Translations under genes and position numbers: made by a program | Notes under the pieces: generated by a model | Told to the model about the DNA's origin: nothing | The model's database searches: none | Seen by the model: the letters and a program-made list of their open reading frames with translations, nothing else | Part shown: positions 53,787-64,000 of the stretch, one piece after another | Numbering within the stretch: the stretch's first letter is position 1 | How the letters are laid out: every line of letters begins with the position of its first letter | NCBI RefSeq assembly: GCF_005239225.2 | Contig: NC_133289.1 | Span: 12,322,889-12,386,888, forward strand | Reading direction: 5' to 3' | Origin: Populus alba | Taxonomy: Eukaryota; Streptophyta; Magnoliopsida; Malpighiales; Salicaceae | Length of the DNA: 64,000 bases

Positions 53787-56206
53787 AAAAGTCCATCTTT
53801 GTTATCCCTTTTACATTCTAAAATGAACATATCCCTTGTAGTCCCCTCTTGAGCTTGAATAAATTTTCTTTTATAGGAATTCTAATTAGAATCACACCTC
53901 ACACTAGGGCAAGTGAATTTCAACGATTAATAATGATGAAAAAACCATGAGAAAACCAAAAAGGCAAAAGAGTTTAAGACACTCAAAAGCTAAGGGCATG
54001 CCTAAAAAAAAAGTGATAGTGAAATGTAAATGAGTATGCCCCGACTAAAACAATGAAAAGGGGCAAATCAAAGAAAAGCAATAAAAGAAAACAATTAAAA
54101 GACATAAAAAGTCAAACTGATGATAGTGATCTAAAGTCTTTAAAACCTTAAAACACTTTTTGAGCTTTATTAATCATTTTCTTTCATAGCCAAGAACCAC
54201 ATCCTACATTATGTTCCTGTAAAAGTCATTTTTAATCAAACAAGCAAACTAGAACAATAAACAATGCTTTTAAAATTCAAAAAGTATTTTTTCATAAGAG
54301 TCATGACATCAAGAACAAGTTACTCATTATTATTCATGCTGATAAAATAAGTTTTTAAAAAGAGATAATTTTTTCCTAAACAAAATCTTAAGCTTTTTCT
54401 TAAGCCCTTTGCTTTGAAACCCACAAAAACAAAAGGTCACCTTATGATGCACCTTCACCAATGGCAATATCACTTACACAAGAACAAAACATCTCTTTTC
54501 CAAGAAAAAAATAACTAGGGATTTGCAAGATTTCAAAAGCAAATTATTTTAAACTCACATAGAAATAATTTTTGTTTTTAAAATGTAAGATCAGGATTTC
54601 AAGATTCATTTTAGACAAATATTTTTTCATTAAAACCAAAAAGAAAAGAAAGGAGAGAAGGTTTACTTAAAATCATTATTTGTTTGAGTCACTGACAGAG
54701 CACACTTAGGGACAATGGCTAGTACAAGGGGTTAATATTGTACTTAGAAGGTGAATTGACTCTAAGGCAACAGTAAAAAAAGAAACATTTTTTTACAACG
54801 AGACAAGGAGGTTTTTTTGTTTACAAAAGGCAATTTGACCCTTTCAACATGTGACATTGAATGTTTTTAGCAGTGAGACAAGGAAGTAATGAATGATCTT
54901 CTTAAATTGATCAATAAGATAGAGAATTTCCACCAAGTATATGGGTTACGATGGGCATCATAAAGGCTGAGTTGGGTAAAATTAGAAACAACCTGGAAAA
55001 GACCTACATAAACCAACTCGAGTGAGCTATAAGCCAAATGACCAAGAGAACTCAAATACAAAATAACAAGACCTCACCAATCAAGCAACAAAGAAGATTG
55101 AGAAGAAATGGAGGCCTATATTTCAAATCATGTAAAGATGTATGCATAAAATTTTTCTCATAAAAAAAAAATCCTCACATCTTTTGTCATTTAGGTAGGT
55201 CACCCATTACAATGAGATCAAGGTTGAAAAAATTTCATGTCTTTTTCACCAACGAGCAGGTCGCCTGTAACAATTAGACCATTCATGAAAAATCTTCGTA
55301 TTTTTCACCAATAGGCAAGTCACCTTGAACAATTAGGCCACTTTCGAAAAATCTTTGTGTTTTTCACCAACAATTAGGTTGCTTGGAATAATTAGACCTC
55401 TCAAAAAATCTCTACATTTTTCACCAATAAGCAGGTCGCCTGTAACAATTAGACCATTCATGAAAAGTCTTTGTATTTTTCACCAATAGGCAAATCACCT
55501 TGAACAATTAGGCTACTTTCGAAAAATCTTTGTGTTTTTCACCAACAAGCAGGTTGCTTGGAATAATTAGACCACTCTAAAAAAATCTCTACATTTTTCA
55601 CCAACAAGCAGGTCGCTTAGAACAATTAGACCACTCTTAAAAAAATCTTTGTATTTTTCATCAATAGGCAGGTCGCCTGAAAGATATGACAATTTTATTC
55701 AGTAATTTGATTGGATTTTGTTGATTTGATAGTTTCTTTCTATTCTGTCTTCTTTCTCTTGTCTCGTATCTTTTTAATGATCTTTACTTTTATATTTTCT
55801 AGTTTTCATTAAGGTAATTAAAATCATTGGTTTAGATTTGAGTGTAATGATAGAAATGTTATGAAATATTTAAAGGGATTAAAAATTCCCCTTTATCCCT
55901 TCTTTTTAAGGTGATAAAAAAATCAATTATATATCTCTAAGATAAAGATATATAAAAACTCCATCTTATCCTTCGTATCTCTGTTTATTAGATGCTAAGA
56001 TAGCAATCGAATATTGTCCAGGCGTGGGTTTCATAGCTGAGCCAGCTTAAGCAATTAATTTTTTTTTTAATACACAACTCCATATAGTTCACACACATAC
56101 ACATGCACCCTCACTTCCTCATGTGAGAAGCCATAGAATAAACAAAGCTTCCTCATCCTTGATTTCTAGTAGAATTTCCATAGAAGCCTTTTCATAAATG
56201 AAATAT
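53787..56206 (+). repeat. Copy A of a ~2.5 kb direct duplication
   Basis: It starts near CTTTGTTATCCC and ends near TTTGCCCATGAAAGTCC. Matching landmarks with copy B, in the same order: CACACTAGGGCAAGTGAA, AAGAACAAGTTACTCATTA, GTGACATTGAATGTTTTTAG, the ~61 bp array, GTCCAGGCGTGGGTTTCATA and GAAGCCATAGAATAAACAAA. The content is non-coding. Its place after a gag relic suggests an LTR or the long 3' non-coding part of a Ty3/gypsy element. Confidence 0.8.
55190..55685 (+). repeat. ~61-bp tandem array with a ~180-bp higher-order pattern
   Basis: About eight units each carry TTTTTCACCAA, a GCAGGTCGCCTG-like part, and AACAATTAGACCA. Three unit types (CTGTAACAATTAGACCATTC, CTTGAACAATTAGGCCACTT and CTTGGAATAATTAGACC) occur in that order twice, so the array also repeats at about three units. 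It lies inside copy A of the larger duplication. Confidence 0.85.
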
Positions 56207-58763
56207 TTGCCCATGAAAGTCCTTGTTATCTCTTTCACATTCTAAAATAAGCATATCCCTTGCGGTCCCTTCTTGAGCCTAAATAAATTTTATTTCATAA
56301 GAAATCTCAACTAGGATCATACCCCACACTATGGCAAGTGAAATTTCAACAATCAATAATGATGAAAAAACCATAAGAGAACCAAAAAGACAAAAGAGCC
56401 TAAGAAACTTAAAAGTTAAAGGGCATGTCCAAATCAAAAGAAAAGTGATGGTGAAAAATAAATGAGTATTCCTCGACCAAAACAATGAAAATGGGAAAAT
56501 CAAAGAAAAGTAGCAAAAGAAAACAATTGAAAGACATAAAGAGTCAAATTGATGATAGTGATCCTAAGTCTTTGAAACCTTGAAACACTTTTTGAGCTTT
56601 ATAAATCCTTTTCTTTCAAAGCCAAGAACCACAGTTTGTATTGCATTCCTGTAAAAGTCCTTTCTAATCAAGCAGTAACCTGAAATAATAAACGGTGCTC
56701 TAAAAATACAAAAAATACTTTTTCAAAAATGTCATGACATCAAGAACAAGCTGCTCATTATTATTCATGTTGATGAAATAAGTGTTCAAAAAGAAATAAT
56801 TTTTTCTTAAACAAAACCTCGAGCTTTTTCTCGAGCCCTTCACTTTGAAACCCACAATAGCAAAAGGTCACCTTATGGTGTACCTTCACCAATGGCAATA
56901 TTGCTGACACGATAAAAAATCATCTCCTTTTCAAGAAAAAATAATAATAATAAGGGAGTTGCAATATTTCAAAACAAATTGTTTTAAACTCACATCGAAA
57001 TAATTTTTGTTTTCAAAATACAAGATCAAGATTTCAAGTTCATTCTAGAGAAATATTTCTTCACTAAAACCAAAAAGAAGAGATAGGAGAGAAGGTTTAC
57101 CTAGAACTATTATTTTTTTTAGTCACTAACAGAGCACACCTAGGGGCAATGGTTAATACAAGGGGGTAATATTGTACTTAAAATGTGAATTGATCCCTTT
57201 AAGGTAATAGTAAAAAAAGGAATATTTTTTACAACAAGACAAAGGGGTATTTTTGTTTACAAAAGACAGTTTAACCCCTTCAACATGTGACATTGAATGT
57301 TTTTAGTAGTGAGACAAGGAAATAATGAATGATCTTCTTAAATTGATCAACGAGATAGAGAATTTCCACCAAGTAAATGGGTTATGATGGGTACCATAAA
57401 GGTTAAGCTACGTAAAATTAGAAACATTCCAAAAAAGACCTACTTAGGCCAACTCGAGTAGGTTAAAAGTCAAACGACCGAGAGGACTTAAATTAGAAAT
57501 AACAAGACCTCATCAATTAAGCAACAAAGAAGATTGAGAAGAAATGAGGGTTTATATTTCAAATCAGGTAAAGATATATGCATATCATTTAACTCAAAAA
57601 TATTGAACAAATGTGTTGTGCAAAAGTTCATAAGAGAAATCCCCACTGGGATCCATGAAAAGGAAGGCCACCTTGAAATGACTAAAATAAAAAAATACTT
57701 TTGAAATTTTTCACTTTTGAGAAATTTTGGACCAGGGCAAGCAGCCCATAAGAATTAGATCACTCGAATATTTTTTGTATTTTTCAATTGAAAATGTCAT
57801 CCATCATAATGAGACCAATGTTGAAAAAAAAATTCTTTATATTTTTTGTCATTTGGATAGGTCACCCAATTACAATGAGATCAAGGTTGAAAAAGTTTCA
57901 TTGTTTTTTCACCAACGGGTAGGTCATCTGGAAAAATTAGACCACCTTTACAGAAAATCTCTGTATTTTTTACTGAGCAGGTCGCTTAAAACAATTAGAT
58001 CTTTCAAAAAAAAAAAATTATTTTTCACCAACGGACAAGTCATCTGGAATAATTAGACCACTTCTAAAAAAGCTTTGTATTTTCCATCAATGAGAGGTCA
58101 TCTAGAATAATTAGACCACTCTAAAAAAATTTCTATATTTTTCACCAACAGACAGGTTATTTAGAACAATTAGACCACTCTAATTTTTTATATATATTTT
58201 TCACAAACGAGCAAATTGTTTCAAAAATATATATGACAATTTTATTGGTAATTTGATTGGATTTTGTTTGGTTGATATTTTTTTTTATCTACTGTCTTCT
58301 TTCTCTTGTATATATTTCTCATATTTTTTTAATGATTTTTACTTTTATATTTTCTAGTTTTTATTAAGGTAATTAAAATCATTGGTTTAGATTTAAGTGT
58401 AATGACAGAAATATTATGAAATATTTAAAGGGATTAAAAATTCCCCTTTATCCCTTCTTTTTAAGGTGATAAATAAAAAAAATCAATTATCTCCGAGATA
58501 AAGATAAAAACTCCATCTTATCCTTCATATCTCTGTCTATTATATCCTAAGATAGCAATCGAATATTGTCCAGGCGTGGGTTTCATAGCTGAGCCAGCTT
58601 AAGCAATTAATTTGGTTTTTTAATACACAACTCCATATAGTTCACACACATACGCATGCACCCTCACTTCCTTATGTGAGAAGCCATAGAATAAACAAAG
58701 CTTCCTCATCCTTGATTTCTAGTAGAATTTCCATGGAAGCCTTTTCATAAATGAAATATCTGC
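56207..58763 (+). repeat. Copy B of the ~2.5 kb direct duplication
   Basis: It begins TTGTTATCTCTTTCACATTC directly after copy A and ends CTGCCCATGAAAGTC. Landmarks correspond to copy A in the same order with roughly 5-15% difference by eye plus small insertions. The closing ~270 bases (GTCCAGGCGTGGG to GAATTTCCATGGAAGCC) are almost identical to those of copy A. Head-to-tail placement without intervening sequence fits unequal recombination or an LTR-LTR junction. Confidence 0.8.
57735..58215 (+). repeat. ~61-bp tandem array of copy B
   Basis: It has the same unit type as at 55190-55685: TTTTTCACCAACG, GGTAGGTCATCTGG and AATTAGACCAC. Units are more diverged and more irregular in spacing than in copy A. 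The open frame here is made of repeats and is not a gene. Confidence 0.75.
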
Positions 58764-59707
58764 CCATGAAAGTCTCATCTGAATGTAATTCTGCTTCCAG
58801 GATTTTTAAAATAAAGGGATTAAATATTATGGTCCTGATGGACTGCATACCAATCAGTGTGGCTTGATCTGGTTGCATGATTTGCTGCAGAGATTTGTTT
58901 TTATCAAGAATAAACCAAAGCTATTGATGATGAAAGAAAGACTTCGGAGTCAAATGGTTTTGGGATGTCAGCGAAGTAATGCTATTAGGCGTGCATGCTC
59001 AGTGAAACTTGAAGGAGAATTTAATTCTGCAAGCACACCTGGGGAGATGTTATGTTCCAAGTGGGGCTTCTGTCCTAAAAAAAAGGGTATTTTGCATGTG
59101 TTTGGGTCTGCCAGGGAAATTACACCAGCAGTGTCAGAGGAGTGCATCCATTACTTTTGTACAACTCCCTGCCACTGCTAAACTTACAATACAAGAATAG
59201 TTCCAGGGAATTAAATGCCCTGAGTTTCCACTCATTTTTTACCCAGAAACCCTAAGCTTGCTTGTAGATGAGGGAGGGACAGATATACTATCATCTTGGT
59301 GTACAAAACAATGCTGCAATTGACTCCCATTAAGCAGCAGTTGTTTGTGATTAAGGCATAATTAGGTTGCTGAAGTCTCACTGTGTTTAAGCAGAGGGCT
59401 GAAGGAGCGATGAATTGGACACTAACCAAAAAGGGGAAAAAAGTAAAGCCATTGGGGGAGTCTGAGTCACGTCATAAAGATGTCTTACACTACAGAAACT
59501 GGCTTGTTTTGAAAAAGACGAACAAACTATAACATGTTAGCTTGATGAGGGATGACTATTTGAACCAAATGATATTAAAATATACATATCTTTTTTCTCG
59601 TAAAGCAAAAAAACAAAAAAAAAGGGGGGGAAGAAAGAGAAAACGAGAGAGAGGATTTCAGTTTTATCAGAACCCAAAAGGACCCCCCCTCCCTGCCCTA
59701 GCCTGAA

Positions 59708-59741
<34 letters not shown>

Positions 59742-60412
59742 GTTTTCTCAATTTCCCAAATCGAAAAAGGTCAAATGGTAAGTGGAGGGGGGCATTGGGG
59801 TCTGAGGCAAAGGTACAGAAAAGGTAAAGGAGTTAGTAGCAGTAAAAGCTCAAACCGTACAACCTTCTCAGTGCAGGCATTGGCTTCGGACACCAACTCC
59901 TCTCTGGCCTTGATAGTAAAGAAAAAATTATTACTTTTTTCTCTATTGGTTTTTTACAGTCTTTTTAAAGCGCTCTCTTCTTTTAGTTTATGGGTTTCCG
60001 TAGTTTTGTCAGAGACAAGAGCTGCCAGGCAGCTTAGCTGCAGCAGCATCAGAGAGGTTCAGACATCATATAAGCAGAGGGGGAGAGAGAGAGGGGTGGC
60101 AGCACTGTTATGAGAACCATTAGTTTTATCCATGTACAGAAGATTCTGCAGGCTAATGGTCCCTGAAATAAATATACCTACTCTACTCTCCAAGCCATTT
60201 AGTAATAATAACTACAAGTAATAAACCAAACACATTCACTCTCCCCAACACACACACAACCTGCTTCTTCCCTTCTTTCTTTCTGCTACTGTCCCTGCAC
60301 TTTCACTTCACTGTTAAAGCTTAAAAACAAGCTCTTTTCCATTTTCCTTATCTTTCTTCTCTTTTTGAGACTTGTCTCTTCTCCTTCCTCTTCTTTTCTC
60401 TTCCAGGGTAAT
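58764..60412 (+). promoter_or_regulatory. Promoter and 5' leader region of the GRF gene
   Basis: The retroelement block ends near 58763 and complex sequence begins. A CT microsatellite at 59708-59740 and the pyrimidine-rich sequence after it look like a plant 5' leader. An ATG at 59775 is directly followed by GTAAGT, a consensus splice donor, and TTTTCTCTTCCAG ends at 60406, just before the GRF start. This suggests an intron of 629 bases in or at the start of the coding sequence. Confidence 0.5.
59708..59740. repeat. (CT)n microsatellite
   Basis: About fifteen CT units with one interruption. Such tracts are frequent in plant core promoters and leaders; here it precedes the proposed first exon of the GRF gene. 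Confidence 0.9.
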
Positions 60413-61915
60413 ATGATAATGAGTGGAGGAAACAGGTTTCCCTTCACCGCATCCCAGTGGCAAGAGCTTGAGCATCAAGCCCTAATCTACAAGTACATGG
60501 TTTCAGGCATCCCCATCCCTCCCGATCTTCTTTTCACCATCAAAAGAAGTGGCTGCTTGGACTCTTCACTCTCTTCAAAGCTCTTTCCTCGCCAACCTCC
60601 ACATTGTGAACCCACTATATATTTATATACACGCAGAAATTTCTTGTAAAGTCTTTCTTTTCTTTCATCTGGGGTTTCTTTTAGCTAATATATGGTGTGT
60701 TTTGTGGGTGCAGTTTCCTGGAGCTGTTTTCAGATGGGTTTGGGAAGGAAAATAGATCCAGAACCGGGGAGGTGCAGGAGAACTGATGGAAAGAAATGGA
60801 GATGCTCAAAAGAAGCATACCCAGATTCTAAGTACTGTGAGAAACATATGCATAGAGGGAAGAACCGTTCAAGAAAGCCTGTGGAAGTTGCAACACAATC
60901 AACAACAGCGCCGACTGTCTCATCAATCACCAGAAACCACTCTAATAATTCACTACTAACAACATCCCCCCACTCTCTTTCGTTATTGTCACCTGAGACC
61001 CACCACCAGAATCACCTTCACTATCCTGCTCCTGCAGGTTATCATGCCTATCCAAATCATCAATTCTTGTCTTCTTCAAGACCCCTTGGGATTGGTCGTA
61101 TGTCCCCTCATGAAAATCCTACTCCCTTGCTTTTGGACTCTGGTGGTTCTTCTCTGGCCAATACAGATTACAGGTCTGTTTTGCAAAAGTAATGTGACAT
61201 TTATACTACTTTTCTGTGGTTTGTTTATTAAAATCCTTTCTTATTAGTTTATTTTTTTTTTCCTGAAAACTAAGAAGAAACAGGAATGTTTATGGGCTGA
61301 AAGAGGAGGTTGATGAGCACGCTTTCTTCTCAGAACCTTCAGGTTCTATGAGAAGCTTGTCCGGTTCATCTTTGGATGATGCTTGGCAACTCACCCCACT
61401 CACAATGAACTCTTCTCCTTCTACTACTAACTCTTCAAAGCAAAGGAGCTTGTCTAGTTTACACAACGAATATTCTTACTTGCAGCTTCAAAGCCTGAGT
61501 GATCACGATACCCCAAAACAGCAAAAGCAGTATCAACATAACTATCTTCTGGGAAGTAGTGATGTAGACAGTCTAGGGCCCACAAAAACGGAGAAGGAAA
61601 AATCCCAAAAGACTGTTCACCGTTTCTTTGATGAATTGCCACCAAAGGATAAAGATTCATGGCTTGATTTGGATGACAAATCATCAAAAAGTGCATCAGT
61701 TTCAGCAACCGGGCTCTCAATATCCATTCCCTCCTCTCATGACTTTCTTCCAATCTTCAGTTCAAGAACTAATAATGGTAATCAATTCAATCTTCTTCGT
61801 CTTTTTTTTGGTGTCGATATCTATTTACCTTTAATTTTTGTGGATTTTCTTTTCGAACCGGACAAATACTTCTTTTGTCCACGAAATTAAATCATTTTGT
61901 TTTGCAGATGGTTGA
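60413..61915 (+). CDS. GRF: Growth-regulating factor (QLQ and WRC domains), miR396-regulated
   Basis: Coding exons: 60413-60605, 60714-61173, 61284-61777, 61908-61915; 384 aa. GRFs are plant transcription factors that act with GIF co-activators to promote cell proliferation in growing organs. Seen: QLQ domain at about 9-46 ([20 protein letters not shown]), and WRC domain at about 79-122 with the zinc ligands C85, C95, C106 and H109 (C-x9-C-x10-C-x2-H) and a basic nuclear-localisation part. The rest is Ser/Thr/His-rich, with [19 protein letters not shown] near the end, a conserved tail motif. The last exon adds only the end of one codon, a glycine and the stop. If an upstream exon at 59775-59777 is used, three residues are added in front. 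Clade is probably near GRF4/GRF5; the exact ortholog is uncertain. Confidence 0.94.
60866..60886 (+). promoter_or_regulatory. miR396 target site in GRF
   Basis: The 21 bases starting CGTTCAAGAAAGCC and ending GTGGAA encode R116-S-R-K-P-V-E122 at the end of the WRC domain. This is the known conserved position of the miR396 site in GRF genes. The site lies wholly inside exon 2, and by memory of the family it is the canonical sequence. Confidence 0.9.
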
Positions 61916-63894
61916 TTTTACTCTGGTGGGTTTCTGGCCCAAGATGTACTTGGTGGGAGTGGGGGGGTCACCGCCTTCTGTCGAGAGGCCTCAGAATTGC
62001 TGAACTCTTTTTTGGTTTTTTCTGCAAAATGTGATTGAGATTGGATTAATTGTGTGTTTATTAATGAAGAGTATCCAATGTCTTTTGCCTCGTGGGTTCT
62101 CTCCTTTTCCTACTTTAGGATTTTCACAAAAAGATTTGAAGGACTCTACTTTATGGTAGCCAAGCCATTGATATGAAGGTATCTTCTTCTGGGTTCCATT
62201 AATGATTCCTTTCACTTTCAGACACTTGCCCAACCTTGCACTAGTAATAGACGAGGGACCTCATGGTCCCGGGATTTGCTAATTTGTCACTTGTCAATTC
62301 ACCTAACTGAGATTTGTACGGGTACACTCTACTTGTAGTCATCAATCCACCGCTGCAATTATATCAGAATTGTTCCTGCGTTGGGGGAAAAAAGACTTGA
62401 TAACAAATGCGAGTATATACCCAATTGATGGTGCCATTGTCTATATAGCTCAACAAACACGACACACTAATTCTATCTTAACAATGAAGCTGGTACGTGT
62501 ACTTGATAATTGCCTAAAGAAATGCCTGTCTTGAATTTTAATCAGTAGAGTGAATAAAATGGGAAGGGAGGTTTCACTCTTGGAGGTTAGGATTTGTCGG
62601 GCATTTTGTTTGTCACTCTTTCATCTTTAATCAACTCCCACGTTAGGCAAATGCATTTATGACGGCTCTCTTCCATAAACCTACCGAAAGGAACCTTCTT
62701 TTTTTGTCTTTTTGGTTGGTGGTCTTTTATTGCGATGAGACGAGGTGGATTGTAGTCATGGAAAAAAGGAAGCCACCTAGCCAGCCAGGGGGGGTTCGGG
62801 TGAAGGTCTTGGCCAACAGAGCGCTAGTCTGTGTCTGTTCTGAACCCTCTGATGGATGTCCATGCGGGGGTCTGGTGCCTTCCTCTGAAAAAGGAGAAGG
62901 GAATAGAGACCAGGCTTTAAAAAGGCTTTTTTCCCACTGAATCTTGCAGGCAGCATGGAAGCAAACTTTTTACCAATCCTCTCACCGAACACTACCTCCT
63001 ATCAGAAGACTGACTGTCTCAGCAATCATCCCAAAAGAAAAGGTCCCATGTCTGACAATATGACCTTACATTTCCTACAGAAGGATACTCATCGTCAAGC
63101 ACATCAATTCAGCAGACAATTATGTCATTAACATCCATAGAGCTCAATCTCAAATTAACCATCCTTGGCAGCTCGTGGGGGACAGCAACCCCGGCACTCT
63201 ATGACTTGTGAGTCTGACCCCACTTAAATCTGCATTTTTCTTTCAATCTCGCCAACTAAAAGGGGTCTCATCACAGAAATGGGCTGTTAGGAAGGACCTG
63301 AAAAATGGTAAGAGTGAATTGATGGATGTTAACCTTCGATCTCTTTGCTCACTTGTTTGGCTAACAAATAAAGGAAAGAACGAAAGTTGATCCGCCCAAA
63401 TTGGATGGCTTGTAACTTACAAGTGAGGAAGGATAGGGAGAGTCCTTTCTTTCCTCGTCTCATTCATGCCAAACAAGTAAATTATCTCATTCATCCCTCT
63501 TCTCATCCACCCTCCCTATCAATCCCACCTCGGCAACAGACCCCAAGGAGCAAAAGAAAAGTTCGAGCTGGTAACTTGGATGTTCAACAATTTCTTAATA
63601 GAGACTGGTCAGAGAATCTCAACTGTACAGCTTCTGCCTAAAATATATAAGATTCTAAAAATTATTCAAGGATTCAACTGTTCAGCATGGCTGGTGCATA
63701 TACAAGGATGCAATAGTTGCATTTTCATTAGGATACTTCTATAGTAAACCATACAGAATTGAACTATGGAAGTAATTCAGGGGGGCCAAAACACTGGAAG
63801 AGATTTGAGTACCTCCCCAGAGTGCAAGGCCATTCACCTTATGCTGGCATGTTAGTTTCCCCCTGTCCTTGAAGAGGGTTCAAAATGTTCGATA
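61916..63894. other. 3' flank of GRF and downstream intergenic region
   Basis: The first part is the GRF 3' untranslated region. Open frames at 62659-62940, 63208-63390 and 63387-63641 have no recognised domains. The segment before 63894 may be the 3' untranslated region of the minus-strand gene that starts outside the window. No repeat family was recognised. Confidence 0.45.
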
Positions 63895-64000
63895 TCAATC
63901 CTCATCATCAGCAGCAGCATTCTCCTGCCTCTTGTCTCTGAATTCACCATCACTATCCTGCAGATCAGCAGAATTCTCTCGCAAAAGGCTGGACTGTGGC
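63895..64000 (-). CDS. Partial: acidic C-terminus of an unidentified protein
   Basis: On the minus strand a frame stays open from the window edge for 34 codons and ends in TGA at 63895-63897. It reads from PQSSLLRENSADLQDSD through FRDKRQENAAADDED to the stop. The charged, acid-rich tail with no stops looks like a real C-terminal exon, and it converges with the GRF gene. The family is not recognised. A frame this short can be open by chance, so confidence is moderate. Confidence 0.5.
   Translation of the reverse strand, partial: PQSSLLRENSADLQDSDGEFRDKRQENAAADDED

Noticed and set aside
55190..55685. CRISPR-like array of regularly spaced repeats
   Set aside because: The units are diverged tandem repeats without distinct unique spacers, in a plant nuclear context with retroelements.
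57727..58056. 109-codon open frame
   Set aside because: It is formed by the ~61-bp tandem repeats of copy B and has no independent protein similarity.
58864..59181. 105-codon frame upstream of GRF
   Set aside because: Starts at TTG, overlaps another frame, and has no family similarity; probably chance in promoter sequence.
59775..60113. 112-codon open frame with a hydrophobic stretch upstream of GRF
   Set aside because: Not called as a gene because its start codon is followed at once by a consensus splice donor and the frame shows no family similarity; it is more likely intronic. It is kept as a finding about the GRF leader.
62659..62940. 93-codon frame downstream of GRF
   Set aside because: No recognisable domain, overlapped by an opposite-strand frame of similar length.

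Overview
This is a plant nuclear genomic window, most probably from Populus or a close relative in the Salicaceae. It is AT-rich, its genes have many short exons with GT-AG introns, and the intergenic space is filled with decayed transposable elements. The genus call is an inference from overall gene similarity and the character of the repeats. No prokaryotic, organellar or viral features were seen.

Six complete protein-coding genes could be rebuilt exon by exon, and in each case the reading frame closes across all junctions. They are: a type II membrane O-fucosyltransferase family protein (1621-6239, +, 9 exons, 643 aa); a MOB1-type kinase activator (7487-9989, -, 7 exons, 215 aa); an ABP19/ABP20-type germin-like protein (18854-19486, -, single exon, 210 aa); 12-oxophytodienoate reductase 3, OPR3, ending in a peroxisomal SRL tripeptide (24113-29678, -, 5 exons, 396 aa); a DENN-domain protein (36796-45618, +, 18 exons, 802 aa); and a growth-regulating factor with QLQ and WRC domains and a miR396 target site (60413-61915, +, 4 coding exons, 384 aa, possibly extended by a start codon in an upstream exon). 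A short acidic open end at 63895-64000 (-) looks like the C-terminus of one more gene that continues past the window. The genes are unrelated in pathway; nothing suggests a cluster.

Between the genes, 10-18.8 kb and 29.7-36.8 kb are AT-rich with degenerate A-rich repeats, microsatellites and many copies of one ~200 bp MITE-like family with a recurring core and end motif. A tRNA-derived SINE with a perfect 12-bp target-site duplication sits in the last intron of the MOB1 gene. A broad retroelement block fills 46.7-58.8 kb. It holds a minus-strand Ty3/gypsy pol relic that has lost RNase H and the integrase core, a plus-strand gag relic with a possible primer-binding site, and a ~2.5 kb direct duplication whose two copies each carry an internal array of ~61 bp repeats.

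I found no convincing novel biological system. The items most worth a second look are the duplicated repeat-bearing unit at 53.8-58.8 kb, the SINE in MOB1, the dispersed MITE-like family, and the start-codon-adjacent splice donor upstream of the GRF gene.
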